From the NCBI GenBank assembly GCA_938074445.1, contig CALJEK010000001.1, forward strand, positions 62,001 through 126,000: DNA of 64,000 nucleotides, read 5' to 3'. This document shows, piece by piece, positions 16,860 to 25,848 of this stretch. This stretch comes from Candidatus Kryptoniota bacterium. Its GTDB lineage: Bacteria > Bacteroidota > Ignavibacteria > Kryptoniales > Kryptoniaceae. Position numbers and translations under genes: made by a program. Position 1 is the stretch's first letter. Each line of letters opens with the position of its first letter. The notes under the pieces are model-generated. The model worked only from the letters and a program-made list of their open reading frames with translations, ran no database searches and had not been told where the DNA came from.

Positions 16860-17872
16860 ATTTAAAATATGAAAATTTAACGGGCAAGCAAAAAGCGGCG
16901 ATTTTACTGCTTGCGCTTGATGTTGAAACTGCATCGAAGGTCTTTCGCCATCTTGAGCCTCAGGAAATGGAACAGCTTGCAATAGAGATTTCTTCGTTGG
17001 AGGGAATTTCTTCGTCTGTTGTTCAGGCTGTCATAGAGGAATTTTTTCAAATGATGAAGGCGCAGGAATATATCATTGTTGGTGGGTTTGAATATGCTAA
17101 AACATTGCTTGAGAAGTCGCTTGGTTCGCAGAAGGCGTCCGAGATAGTTGAAAAGGTTCACAGCATGACTCAAATAAAAGGATTTTCGGCGCTTAAAAAA
17201 GCGGATGCGACACAGCTTGCAAATTTTCTTCAGAAGGAACATCCTCAGACGATAGCCTTAGTCCTTTCTCATTTGCCACTTGAGCAAACTGCAAAAGTTA
17301 TAAATCAATTCCCCGAAGATTTGAGGGTTGAAGTTGTGTATAGAATTGCGAAGCTTGGGAAAATTTCCCCAACAATTTTAACTGAACTTGAAAGCGTGAT
17401 TGATGTGATGGCTGAAACATCTTTAAGTCAGGAAGTTAGCGCAACTGGTGGGTCGAGGACTGTAGCGGCGATTCTTAACAAAATCGGCTCGCAGGAAGCG
17501 AGGGTGCTTTTACAAAGGATAGAGGAACAAGATCCAGATCTTGCAAACGAGATAAAGAGGTTGATGTTCTTGTTTGAGGACATCATTTACATTGATGATA
17601 GAAGCATACAAAGGATTTTGCGCGAGGTTGATAAAAAAGACCTTGCACTTGCTTTGAAGGGAGCGGATCAAAAGATAAAAGAAAAAATTTTCAAGAATAT
17701 GTCGGAAAGGGCTGCAGCTATGTTGCAGGAGGAAATTCAATATATGGGTCCTGTAAGATTACGTGAGGTTGAAGCAGCTCAAATGAGAATTGTTGAAATT
17801 ATAAAACGGCTTGAGGAAAATCAGGAAATTATCATTGCTGGAAGAGGAGGTGAAGAGGACATTGTTTACTAA
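16844..17872 (+). CDS. fliG: Flagellar motor switch protein FliG
   Basis: A 342-residue rotor protein. The N-domain carries LTGKQKAAILLLALDVETASKVFRHLEPQEMEQLAIEI, the middle domain LQKEHPQTIALVLSHLPLEQTAKVINQFPEDLRVEVVYRIA with the EHPQTIA motif, and the C-domain MFLFEDIIYIDDRSIQRILREVDKKDLALALKGA with the charged residues that meet the stator. It joins the MS ring through FliF and switches rotation through FliM. FliM, FliN and stator genes are not in this window. Overlaps fliF by 16 bases and fliH by 11. Confidence 0.97.
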   Translation: MAKALNLKYENLTGKQKAAILLLALDVETASKVFRHLEPQEMEQLAIEISSLEGISSSVVQAVIEEFFQMMKAQEYIIVGGFEYAKTLLEKSLGSQKASEIVEKVHSMTQIKGFSALKKADATQLANFLQKEHPQTIALVLSHLPLEQTAKVINQFPEDLRVEVVYRIAKLGKISPTILTELESVIDVMAETSLSQEVSATGGSRTVAAILNKIGSQEARVLLQRIEEQDPDLANEIKRLMFLFEDIIYIDDRSIQRILREVDKKDLALALKGADQKIKEKIFKNMSERAAAMLQEEIQYMGPVRLREVEAAQMRIVEIIKRLEENQEIIIAGRGGEEDIVY

Positions 17873-18587
17873 AAAGGTTGTAAAAGATGGGTCGCCTGTG
17901 GAGAAATTTTTGTTTGAGGAATTAAGAATTGACGATCTTAGTGTTTGGAAGTTGTCAAGTGAGGATGTGAGAAGTGAAATTGAAACAAGTTCAACCTCGG
18001 ACGTCGATTTTGCGCAAGAGGAAAGAAGGAGTGAAAGCGGAATCGATATTGAATCAATAATATCACAGCTCAAGAATGAATATGAAGCAAAGATTGCGGA
18101 AGCGTATCAGAGGGGGTTTAACGATGCCGAGAAAATTTTAAGGGAAAAAGTAAATAGTGAATTGAGCGAGCATATTGCTGCTTTTGATCAACTTTTAAAA
18201 AATTTTTACAGCGAGGTTGAATCGCTCGGGTCAAAAATTGAGAGTTTTGTTCTTTCGCTTGCCATTAAAATTGCCGAGAAAATTGTCAAAAAGGAAATTG
18301 AAAAAAATGACAACTTCATTCTAAATCAAGTAAAGGAAGCGGTGAAAAGGGTTGTCGGCGTTGAAAAGATAAAGTTAAAAATTAACCCTGAGGATGAAAA
18401 GCTTATAAGGGGGTTAAAACCAGAACTTTTGCAAATGCTTGACTCAGCAAGTGAAATTATCATTGAAACAGATCCTGGGATTGAAAGGGGTGGTTGTGTG
18501 GTTGAAAGCGAGCTTGGGAATGTTGATTCGAGAATCTCAACGCAATTTTCATTAATTGAAAACTTATTGCTTGAGGTTACGAAATGA
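17862..18587 (+). CDS. fliH: Flagellar export ATPase regulator FliH
   Basis: A FliH/SctL-type protein. I chose TTG at 17862 (241 residues) because AGGAGG lies 11 bases upstream and the overlap with fliG is then only 11 bases; GTG 17850 and TTG 17811 are also in frame. The N-terminal third is acidic and low-complexity; a helical stalk follows with QLKNEYEAKIAEAYQRGFNDAEKIL. The C-terminal globular domain has KIAEKIVKKEIEKNDNFILNQVKEAVKRV and the ERGGCVVESELGNVDSRISTQF motif typical of the family. It binds FliI and links the ATPase to the export gate. It overlaps fliI by 4 bases. Confidence 0.88.
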   Translation: MFTKKVVKDGSPVEKFLFEELRIDDLSVWKLSSEDVRSEIETSSTSDVDFAQEERRSESGIDIESIISQLKNEYEAKIAEAYQRGFNDAEKILREKVNSELSEHIAAFDQLLKNFYSEVESLGSKIESFVLSLAIKIAEKIVKKEIEKNDNFILNQVKEAVKRVVGVEKIKLKINPEDEKLIRGLKPELLQMLDSASEIIIETDPGIERGGCVVESELGNVDSRISTQFSLIENLLLEVTK

Positions 18588-19912
18588 TGCTAAACCTTGA
18601 GGCAAAAATGAGAAAATATCTTGATAAGATTGAACATTTTGATTTAGTTAAGGTTAACGGAAGGGTTACGCAAGTTATAGGTCTTGTAATTGAATCAATC
18701 GGTCCATCGGCTTCGCTTGGAGAGGTATGCGCTATTAAGTCAAAAAATGATGAAACAATCTGTCTGGCGGAGGTGGTTGGATTTAAAAATAATCGTGTTC
18801 TTTCAATGGCACTTGGTGATATAAATAAGATAAGCCCAGGGAGTGAAATAGTTGCAACGGGACGAACATTTTCCATTCCGGTTGGGAGAAAGCTTCTTGG
18901 CAGAGTTATAGATGGGCTTGGATACCCAATTGATGGAAAAGGATGGATTGAGGCAGATGAAATGAAATCAATTTATAATCAACCACCAGCCCCACTTGAG
19001 AGGAGCAGGATAACTCAACCGATAGCTACGGGCGTAAGGGCTATAGATTCACTTCTCACGTGTGGGAAAGGACAAAGAATCGGAATCTTTGCGGGGAGTG
19101 GGGTTGGGAAAAGCACACTTATGGGAATGATCGCAAGACACTCGAATGCAGATGTGAATGTAATTGCTTTAATTGGTGAACGAGGCAGGGAAGTTAGAGA
19201 TTTTATTGAGAAGGAGCTTGGTGATTCAGATCTTTTGAAAAGTGTTGTTGTAGTTGCGACGAGCGATAAGCCACCTCTTATAAGGGTTAAAGCTGCGTTT
19301 GTTGCAACTGCAATTGCGGAATATTTTAGAGATCAAGGGTTTGATGTGATGTTTATGATGGATTCACTTACTCGTGTTGCGATGGCTCAGCGTGAGGTTG
19401 GACTTGCAATAGGTGAGCCACCCACAACGAAGGGTTACACTCCGTCTGTTTTTGCATTACTTCCGAAACTTGTTGAGCGCGCCGGAACCTCTTTAAAGGG
19501 AAGCATCACAGCACTTTATACGGTTCTTGTTGAAGGTGACGATTTCAATGAACCAATTGCTGATTTTTCAAGGTCAATACTTGATGGTCACATTGTGCTT
19601 TCACGAAGGCTTGCAAATATGGGACATTATCCAGCTATAGAGCCACTCGAAAGCGTGAGTAGACTTATGTCAGATATAGTTAGCCCTGAGCACAAAAAAT
19701 CGGCAGAAAAAATAATAGAGATGCTTGCAACATACAGAGAAGCTGAAGATTTGATAAACATTGGGGCTTATGTTCGAGGTAGCAATCCAAAAATTGATAA
19801 AGCATTACAGATGATTGAAAGAATAATGGGGTTTTTAAAGCAAGATATGAAAGAAAAAGCAGAGTTTGAGGATTCGGTTAATCGTTTAATTGAGCTTGCA
19901 AAATTAATTTAA
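18584..19912 (+). CDS. fliI: Flagellum-specific ATPase FliI
   Basis: A 442-residue F1-beta-like ATPase powering flagellar protein export. Motifs in order: GRVIDGLGYPIDGKG, PPAPLERSRITQPIATGVRAIDSLLTCGKGQRIGIFAGSG with Walker A GSGVGKST (about residues 170-177), ALIGERGREVRDFIE, MMDSLTRVAMAQREVGLA, and EPPTTKGYTPSVFALLPKLVERAG. It is near-identical in architecture to SctN ATPases, but the fully flagellar operon decides the assignment. Length is normal. It overlaps fliH by 4 bases and precedes fliJ by 9. Confidence 0.97.
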   Translation: MMLNLEAKMRKYLDKIEHFDLVKVNGRVTQVIGLVIESIGPSASLGEVCAIKSKNDETICLAEVVGFKNNRVLSMALGDINKISPGSEIVATGRTFSIPVGRKLLGRVIDGLGYPIDGKGWIEADEMKSIYNQPPAPLERSRITQPIATGVRAIDSLLTCGKGQRIGIFAGSGVGKSTLMGMIARHSNADVNVIALIGERGREVRDFIEKELGDSDLLKSVVVVATSDKPPLIRVKAAFVATAIAEYFRDQGFDVMFMMDSLTRVAMAQREVGLAIGEPPTTKGYTPSVFALLPKLVERAGTSLKGSITALYTVLVEGDDFNEPIADFSRSILDGHIVLSRRLANMGHYPAIEPLESVSRLMSDIVSPEHKKSAEKIIEMLATYREAEDLINIGAYVRGSNPKIDKALQMIERIMGFLKQDMKEKAEFEDSVNRLIELAKLI

Positions 19913-19921
19913 GGTGGGGAA

Positions 19922-20350
19922 ATGCCACGTTTCAAACTTGATTCAGTTTTGAAGGTTCGTCAAGTTCAAGAGAAAAAGTATAATAGAGACCTTTCGGAGA
20001 TTAAAGTAATTCGTGAAAAAGCCGAAAAATTGTTAGAAGACCTTGAAGCTGAAAAAATGCAGCAAATGGAAAATTTGGAAATTGAGGAAAAAATTAAGGT
20101 GATTGATTTGCAAATTCAATATGCTTATTTAAATGCGGTCGCTGAACAGGTTGAGAGACAGAAAAGCGTACTCGAAAGGGTTCTAAAGGAAGAGGAGAAA
20201 AAACGCGATGTTTTGATAAAAACGAATCAAAACAAGCGCATGATTGAGAAATTAAAGCAGAAATTTAATGAGCAGATTTTGAAGGATTTTCAAAAGAAGG
20301 AGCAAACGCTTTTAGATTCAATTTCGCACAGAACAATATTTAACAGATAA
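19922..20350 (+). CDS. fliJ: Flagellar export chaperone FliJ
   Basis: A 142-residue, almost entirely coiled-coil protein (FKLDSVLKVRQVQEKKYNRDLSEIKVIREKAEKLLEDLEAEK..., then VLERVLKEEEKKRDVLIKTNQNKRMIEKLKQKF). Composition, length and the position right after fliI match FliJ, the central stalk that activates FliI and escorts chaperones. The family is weakly conserved, so the call depends on location and the RFKLDSVLKxR N-terminus, which is characteristic. A GGTGGGG stretch precedes the ATG as the ribosome site. Confidence 0.9.
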   Translation: MPRFKLDSVLKVRQVQEKKYNRDLSEIKVIREKAEKLLEDLEAEKMQQMENLEIEEKIKVIDLQIQYAYLNAVAEQVERQKSVLERVLKEEEKKRDVLIKTNQNKRMIEKLKQKFNEQILKDFQKKEQTLLDSISHRTIFNR

Positions 20351-20352
20351 AA

Positions 20353-20931
20353 ATGGGAAGAACGATCTTTGCTTATATACTTGGTTTTACTTTTTCTTTT
20401 GTGACGATTTTTGAGGGCATGTATGTTCTTTCAAAGCTTTATCCCAAACTTTTTAGACCGATTTCCAAATCAAGTCATGTTTTAATAGGGCTTGACTCCC
20501 TCAAACTTAAAAATGATTCACTTGGTATCATGTGGGAGGATACAAGTTCGATTGGTCTTGAATATGTCGAGGCATATAAACTTGATAGTTTGAAAAGTTT
20601 ATATAATGAGGTATTTGCGGAATTAAAAAGGTATAAAGATAGTATTGTTGTTCTTAACAAAATAGTTCGCAATCTTGAAGCTGAGATAAGGGAGAGGGAT
20701 TTGATCGTTGAAAGGCTGCAACGCCAGATTTTAAATCAGCGGGATGATAGAATCAAAACTATGGCAAAAATTTACGAGTCGATGGAGCCGGAAGTAGCTG
20801 CAAGAATTCTTGAGAACATGCCTGAAGGTGAGGCGATTAAAATTATTTTAAATATGCAGAGACGACAAGCTGCAAAGATACTTTCCGAGATCAGCACAGC
20901 AAAAGCCAGCAAACTTTCAAGCTTAAAATGA
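20353..20931 (+). CDS. MotE-like flagellar protein (MgtE-N domain)
   Basis: A 192-residue protein with an N-terminal transmembrane helix (about residues 6-28, FAYILGFTFSFVTIFEGMYVL), a coiled-coil from about 75 to 130, and a C-terminal MgtE intracellular N-like domain: IYESMEPEVAARILENMPEGEAIKIILNMQRRQAAKILSEI. This layout is that of MotE, which stabilises or chaperones motor proteins such as MotC in alphaproteobacteria, and of similar proteins between fliJ and fliK in many phyla. Here it follows fliJ by two bases and overlaps fliK by four. Confidence 0.82.
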   Translation: MGRTIFAYILGFTFSFVTIFEGMYVLSKLYPKLFRPISKSSHVLIGLDSLKLKNDSLGIMWEDTSSIGLEYVEAYKLDSLKSLYNEVFAELKRYKDSIVVLNKIVRNLEAEIRERDLIVERLQRQILNQRDDRIKTMAKIYESMEPEVAARILENMPEGEAIKIILNMQRRQAAKILSEISTAKASKLSSLK

Positions 20932-22313
20932 AGTTAAGTTTAATTGATATACTAAGTGATTTAGGTTTAAATCAAGTCGGGCAAAACGAGATTTCCTGTA
21001 AAAAGACAAAGGCAGATTTTAAGGATATACTTGCGCTTTTCTTAACTCAGTTTTTTGCGAACGTTAAAGTAGAAAAATTTGAATCAATTTGCCTACCTCA
21101 GGAGGGAAGCTCTTCGGTTCAGTTATATCCAACGTTTATTTCAAAGCCCAAGAGTTTAGAATCACAAGTATCAAATACTCAAACAGAAAAGCAACTTGAT
21201 ATTTCCGTTTCAAATCAAGAATCCAAAGAAGTTAAGACAAGTTTAATTCCTGCTCTTGATGCATTCTTTTTTGCAGAGGATGGGGAAGTTTTAGAGTTGT
21301 TTCAGAATTTAAATCTGAAAGATAAAATTAGTTTGAAACAGGAGATTCACAAATTTATTATTGATGAAGGGTTTGAAGAAGTTGGATTAGACGAATCAAT
21401 TCGTGAATTTGTCTTTGCAAAGAGGGTTGATTATGAGAGTGTAAAGGGTAATGGAATTGAAACTATTTTGCCGGAGGATTTACAAGATGAGCGAGTTTTG
21501 AAAAAGGGTGAAAAAGTTGGTTCGAAGTTAGAGCCATCTCCGAGAGAGATTGCATTGGGGAATGATGTTAAGGTTTTTGAATCTGGGGTTGGGGAAGTTT
21601 TAAAAAAAGATAATGAGATTGATATTGAGGAGCTAATTTTTAAATCGAGAAAGCTAAAACCACAATTTGAAAATCGAGGATGCAATGTGGACATCAAAAA
21701 CGAGAAGGAAGATGTTGTTTCAACAAGTTTTGAGCGCAATCAAGCCAAAAGCGAGTTTGATTTACAGCATGAGTTTAAAAAGTTTGAGATTAGCAATGTT
21801 AAATTCGGGAGGGTTTATGAAAAAGTTGGCAATTGGAATTTAAGTTTTATTAATGCTATAGATTCAAGCGATGAAGCTGGCGCTGGAAATTTTGTGCTAT
21901 CGGTGAAAGCCAAGGAAATTTTAGATGTGATAAAGACTTTAGTTTTTAAGAATGGTGATTTTATTTATGATAAGGTTATTTTAAAAGTTGAACCAGGTGA
22001 GATTGGGGAAGTCGTTGTCAAAATTTCGCAGGGCGAGAAGGGGGTAAGGATTTTGTTTGAGGTTAAAAATTTCGAGGCGAAACATCTGATTGAGTCAGGA
22101 TTTTATAATTTAAAGGCATCTCTTGAGTCAAGCAATGTAATGCCCGAAAAGATTTCAGTGTTGATGGTTGGTGAAAATATTAACAATAATTATTTTGATT
22201 CTTCAAGCTCGGATCACGGGCAGTTTTTAAAGAAAGCAAACAAAAAGAAAAATTTTGACTCTTTTGAAAGCGTTAGGATTTATGGTGGTAGTTTAATAGA
22301 GGCAATAATTTAA
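20928..22313 (+). CDS. fliK: Flagellar hook-length control protein FliK
   Basis: A 461-residue protein with the FliK plan: a long, poorly conserved, polar N-terminal region (the molecular ruler) and a compact C-terminal Flg_hook domain near residues 330-420. There the sequence runs KVILKVEPGEIGEVVVKISQGEKGVRILFEV, matching the L-x-P-x-x-L-G-x-V-x-V core with Glu for Leu-Pro variations. It switches export specificity from hook to filament. Position between the MotE-like gene and flgD fits. It overlaps the former by 4 bases; flgD begins 15 bases later. Confidence 0.88.
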   Translation: MKLSLIDILSDLGLNQVGQNEISCKKTKADFKDILALFLTQFFANVKVEKFESICLPQEGSSSVQLYPTFISKPKSLESQVSNTQTEKQLDISVSNQESKEVKTSLIPALDAFFFAEDGEVLELFQNLNLKDKISLKQEIHKFIIDEGFEEVGLDESIREFVFAKRVDYESVKGNGIETILPEDLQDERVLKKGEKVGSKLEPSPREIALGNDVKVFESGVGEVLKKDNEIDIEELIFKSRKLKPQFENRGCNVDIKNEKEDVVSTSFERNQAKSEFDLQHEFKKFEISNVKFGRVYEKVGNWNLSFINAIDSSDEAGAGNFVLSVKAKEILDVIKTLVFKNGDFIYDKVILKVEPGEIGEVVVKISQGEKGVRILFEVKNFEAKHLIESGFYNLKASLESSNVMPEKISVLMVGENINNNYFDSSSSDHGQFLKKANKKKNFDSFESVRIYGGSLIEAII

Positions 22314-22328
22314 AGGGAGGTGAGAATC

Positions 22329-23030
22329 GTGGATAACATTAATTTAATCCAAAACTTTAGAGGCATTCCTTTGACTGGAAGCAGTGTTCAAAGCTCTAAT
22401 AAGGCAGTTCTTGGGAAAGATGATTTTTTGAAGCTTTTGATAACACAAATTAACTATCAGGATCCTTTAAATCCAATTCGGAGCACGGAATTTGCAAGCC
22501 AGCTTGCCCAGTTTAGTTCGCTCGAGCAGCTTTACAATATCAATTTAAATCTCTCGAGAAACATTGACGCAAGTTATGCGACAAATCGTTCTATTACAAA
22601 TGCTTTGATTGCGAATTTAATTGGGAAAAAGGTGACTGTTTATGGTGATTCTTTTAAACTTGAGTTTGGGAAAGGTTTAGAATTTGGGTATGAATTGAAG
22701 GGCGATGTTAAATCGATTGAAATTAAAATTCTTGATTCCTCTGGAAATGTGGTAAGGACTTTTAAGCTTGGGGAAAGGAAAAGTGGTAGATATGATTTCA
22801 AATGGGATGGAAGGGATGAATTTGGGAATTATCTGCCTGCTGGGAATTACAAAGTCAGAATTGAAGCTGTTGATGAAAATGTTAAGCCTGTAGCGGTGAA
22901 TACTTACATTAGTGGGATCGTTGAAGGGGTAAGGTATAAAGCGGATGGAGCGGTGATACTAATTGGTGGGGTTGAGTTCAACATTGCTGATGTAATTGAA
23001 ATAAAAGATGGGGGTGGAAATGACAATTGA
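22329..23030 (+). CDS. flgD: Flagellar hook-cap protein FlgD
   Basis: A hook-assembly scaffold of 233 residues from the GTG at 22329. An earlier in-frame GTG at 22320 falls inside the AAGGGAGG ribosome site, so I rejected it. The N-terminal region has the FlgD signature KDDFLKLLITQINYQDPLNPIRSTEFASQLAQFSSLEQLYNIN. The C-terminal half contains the FlgD Ig-like/tudor region with SGNVVRTFKLGERKSGRYDFKWDGRDEFGNYLPAGNYKVRIEA. It caps the growing hook for FlgE polymerisation. It overlaps the next gene by 11 bases. Confidence 0.95.
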   Translation: MDNINLIQNFRGIPLTGSSVQSSNKAVLGKDDFLKLLITQINYQDPLNPIRSTEFASQLAQFSSLEQLYNINLNLSRNIDASYATNRSITNALIANLIGKKVTVYGDSFKLEFGKGLEFGYELKGDVKSIEIKILDSSGNVVRTFKLGERKSGRYDFKWDGRDEFGNYLPAGNYKVRIEAVDENVKPVAVNTYISGIVEGVRYKADGAVILIGGVEFNIADVIEIKDGGGNDN

Positions 23031-23451
23031 AGTAAATGGTGTGAATGTTCCATTTATTCCAGCTGGCGGGGTTGAAACTTTAAAGAAAGAAGGTACGAGT
23101 GTAAAGGTTCCAGAGTTTGGTTTAAGATTTGAGGAAATTTTTAAGGGTGAGATTGAGAGAATAAGGTTTTCGAATCATGCTTTAAAAAGATTGGAAGATA
23201 GGGATGTGAGATTAAGTGAGGAGGATGTTAAGCTTTTAAATGATGCTTTGTTTCGAGCGGAGCAAAAAAATACAAGAGATGTTTTAATTTTGTTGAGAGA
23301 TATTGCTTTTATTGTTAATGTGAGGAGTAGAACTGTTATAACGGTGATTGATGAAAATAGCATGAGGGAACATGTTTTCACAAATATTGATGGTGCTGTA
23401 ATAATTCAAGGGGCTGGACCTAATTCTCAGGGAGCCCCGCAATCTCGCTGA
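23020..23451 (+). CDS. Flagellar operon protein, TIGR02530-like
   Basis: A 143-residue protein found between flgD and flgE. The segment FKGEIERIRFSNHALKRLEDRDVRLSEEDVKLLNDALFRAEQKNTRDVLILLRDIAFIVNVRSRTVITVID matches the small family annotated 'flagellar operon protein' in many Firmicutes and other phyla; its role is still poorly defined but tied to the hook region. I chose ATG 23020, preceded by GGGGGTGG, over the ATG at 23008. A short hairpin sits across its stop codon (23442-23467). Confidence 0.85.
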   Translation: MTIEVNGVNVPFIPAGGVETLKKEGTSVKVPEFGLRFEEIFKGEIERIRFSNHALKRLEDRDVRLSEEDVKLLNDALFRAEQKNTRDVLILLRDIAFIVNVRSRTVITVIDENSMREHVFTNIDGAVIIQGAGPNSQGAPQSR

Positions 23452-23467
23452 CCGACCGAGGCGAGAT
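23442..23467 (+). repeat. Hairpin across the stop codon before flgE
   Basis: ATCTCGC (23442-23448) and GCGAGAT (23461-23467) form a perfect 7-bp inverted repeat with a 12-base loop, straddling the upstream stop codon. No T-tract follows, so it is not a normal terminator. It may protect or process mRNA so that flgE, which has a very strong ribosome site, is expressed more than its neighbours. That role is inference. Confidence 0.5.
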
Positions 23468-23505
23468 CAAAATTAAAAACAAAAAATTAAAAGGAGGAGG
23501 TTAAA

Positions 23506-25557
23506 ATGTCATTTCTTAGGTCGTTATTCTCTGGCGTCTCTGGTTTAAGAAATCATCAAATTATGATGGATGTGATTGGGAATAACATTTCAAACATCAA
23601 TACCATTGGGTTTAAATCAGCGCGTGTTTCCTTCAGTGAAACATTTGCGCAGACGCTTCGCGGGGCTACTCAACCCTCTGCTGAATCAGGTGGAACTAAT
23701 CCACTTCAAGTTGGACTTGGAATGAATATAAGTGCGATTGACACAATCTTTACACAGGGGAATCTTGAAACTACGGGTCAGGTTACAGACCTTGCGATTC
23801 AAGGCAATGGATTTTTCATTGTAAGGAAGGGCGGAAGAAATTACTTTACAAGAGCTGGAGCTTTTAGATTTGATGCCAATGGTTATCTCGTTGATTCGGC
23901 AACAGGTGCAATTGTTCAAGGTAAGATGGCTGATCCTTCTGGTTTTGTTCCCCCTGGGGCAAAGCTTGAAGACATAAAGATTCCTTTCGGTCAAAAAGCG
24001 CCAGCAAAGGCAACATCAACTGTGAAGCTTACAGGTAACCTCAACGCCGGAGGTATCCCAAAGGGGAATATACTTAGAAGTGCACGACTCTACGCAGTTG
24101 AAGATGGCACCTCTGATATTAATGAGCTTCTTGCCACAGGATTAGCAAATACGATTATAACTGGAATGATTTCCGGTTCAACGACGGTGACAATTCAAGC
24201 TGGGGCTAAAGTTAAAACATACACTTATGTGGATAAAGATGGCGGGGTTGGGGATGGCAATTTCAACACTTTAAAAGATTTAATTGATGAAATTAACAAC
24301 GACTTCGCAGGTTTATTGTCAGCTTCTATCAATTCGCAAGGTAGCCTTGTTTTGACATCAAGTGTTGATCAAAACATTTTGGTGTCCAGCAATAATCGTA
24401 GCTTTGAAACCGCTTTATCGGGGTTAAGTGGAAGTTATACAGCGGGTTCAAACAAAGTATCTGATAAGTTTTCCCATATTGCGCGTGCTGACGACCTTTT
24501 GATCAATTTAAGGGATGCGCAGGGGAATGATCTTGGACTTACGGTTGGGGATATAATTACGATTGATGGGAAGGTTGGAGGCAAAGCGATCTCAACAGTT
24601 AATTTCACTGTGAATTCTACATCAACTTACAAAGATTTTGCTGATGTTATTAAAAATGCTTTTAGGATAAATAATTCAAAAGGAGTTGAAATTGATCCAA
24701 ATACTGGAGCGCTTGTCGTGAATGCAGATGGTGGGAAAGCAAATGAAATTACCGAACTTAACATTTCTTCGGTGGGTAGAGATAAGTTTAATTCAATTTT
24801 TGAAAACAAACCTGGCAATTGGCTTGAGGTTCAAAAAGCCGAAGATGTTGAAGTGTCAACAACTTTAACTGTTTATGATTCGCTTGGGAATAGGCATAAT
24901 ATAACCTTAAAGTTTGTAAAAGATGCAACAACACCAAATCAATGGATTTGGAGAGCGCAGGTTAGCGGAAATGAAGTTATAGTTGCGGGTGGAAGTGGGA
25001 AGGTCGTATTTAATTCCAATGGCTCGCTGAGAAGCTTTTTCTTCGACGATGGGAGTTCAACTTTGAGAATTGATCCGGGTAACAACTCTGCCGATATCCT
25101 TGATATAGTGATTGATCCTGGAAAGATTGGTGAATTTGCTGGGATAACTCAAATGGAAGGAACTTCAAGTTTAATTGCTGATCAAGACGGATATGGGCTT
25201 GGATTTTTAAACACAATTTCTATAAATGAAGATGGAAAAATTCTTGGTGTGTTTTCAAATGGGACCGTTCGTGTCCTTGCCCAAATTCTTGTCGCGACAT
25301 TTAACAATCCAACAGGATTGTTGAGAGTTGGGGATAATATGTTTGATATCTCTGCAAATTCTGGCACCCCGATAATTGATGAGCCGGGTTCGGTGATACA
25401 GTCTAAAGTAATGTCGGGGGTTCTTGAGCAATCAAATGTTGATCTTGCGGAGGAGTTTACACGTATGATAATCGCACAGCGCGGTTTTCAGGCGAATGCG
25501 CGGATAATAACGGTAAGCGATGAATTTTTACAGGAGATTACTAATTTAAAACGTTAA
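23506..25557 (+). CDS. flgE: Flagellar hook protein FlgE
   Basis: A 683-residue hook protein. The N-terminus FLRSLFSGVSGLRNHQIMMDVIGNNISNINTIGFKSARVSFSE is the rod/hook helix with the NNISNxNTxGFK motif. The core contains TQGNLETTGQVTDLAIQGNGFFIV and the C-terminus SGVLEQSNVDLAEEFTRMIIAQRGFQANARIITVSDEFLQEITNLKR, the standard D0 helix. A large central insertion of about 250 residues is presumably surface exposed. The AAGGAGGAGG ribosome site five bases before the ATG is the strongest in the operon, consistent with a structural protein needed in high copy. Confidence 0.97.
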   Translation: MSFLRSLFSGVSGLRNHQIMMDVIGNNISNINTIGFKSARVSFSETFAQTLRGATQPSAESGGTNPLQVGLGMNISAIDTIFTQGNLETTGQVTDLAIQGNGFFIVRKGGRNYFTRAGAFRFDANGYLVDSATGAIVQGKMADPSGFVPPGAKLEDIKIPFGQKAPAKATSTVKLTGNLNAGGIPKGNILRSARLYAVEDGTSDINELLATGLANTIITGMISGSTTVTIQAGAKVKTYTYVDKDGGVGDGNFNTLKDLIDEINNDFAGLLSASINSQGSLVLTSSVDQNILVSSNNRSFETALSGLSGSYTAGSNKVSDKFSHIARADDLLINLRDAQGNDLGLTVGDIITIDGKVGGKAISTVNFTVNSTSTYKDFADVIKNAFRINNSKGVEIDPNTGALVVNADGGKANEITELNISSVGRDKFNSIFENKPGNWLEVQKAEDVEVSTTLTVYDSLGNRHNITLKFVKDATTPNQWIWRAQVSGNEVIVAGGSGKVVFNSNGSLRSFFFDDGSSTLRIDPGNNSADILDIVIDPGKIGEFAGITQMEGTSSLIADQDGYGLGFLNTISINEDGKILGVFSNGTVRVLAQILVATFNNPTGLLRVGDNMFDISANSGTPIIDEPGSVIQSKVMSGVLEQSNVDLAEEFTRMIIAQRGFQANARIITVSDEFLQEITNLKR

Positions 25558-25567
25558 TTTACCAAAT

Positions 25568-25598
25568 CCCCGCCCTTGCGGCGGGGCAATAAATTTTT
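25568..25598 (+). terminator. Hairpin after flgE, weak or partial terminator
   Basis: CCCCGCC (25568-25574) pairs with GGCGGGG (25580-25586) over a 5-base loop, a GC-rich 7-bp stem in an otherwise AT-rich operon. A broken T-rich tail (AATAAATTTTT) follows. It lies between flgE and flbD and could act as a partial terminator or 3'-end stabiliser, setting flbD lower than flgE. The imperfect U-tract makes full termination doubtful. Confidence 0.6.
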
Positions 25599-25621
25599 GA
25601 AATTAAAATAAAGTTCAAAAA

Positions 25622-25846
25622 GTGATCAAAGTAACTAGATTAAATGGTCAAGAAATCGTTGTAAATGCGGAATTAATTGAGTACCTTGAGTCTTCACCGG
25701 ATACGATCATAGCTTTGACAACGGGAAAAAAGATCATGGTTAAAGAAAGCGTTGATGAAGTTATTGAAAGAATAATTGAATATCGAAGAAGGTGTTTGTC
25801 AAACTTATCGATCCCGCCGGTTCGCAAATCCGAGGGTGAAACTTAA
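25622..25846 (+). CDS. flbD: FlbD family flagellar protein
   Basis: A 74-residue protein of the small FlbD family (not the Caulobacter sigma-54 activator of the same name). It begins with GTG and reads IKVTRLNGQEIVVNAELIEYLESSPDTIIALTTGKKIMVKESVDEVIERIIEYRR, matching the conserved LNG...NxxxIExxxxxPDTxItLxxGxKxxVxE pattern. The function is not well established, but it usually sits just before motA/motB or after flgE. Here the operon ends with it: a membrane glycosyltransferase gene converges 2 bases downstream. Confidence 0.92.
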   Translation: MIKVTRLNGQEIVVNAELIEYLESSPDTIIALTTGKKIMVKESVDEVIERIIEYRRRCLSNLSIPPVRKSEGET

Positions 25847-25848
25847 CT

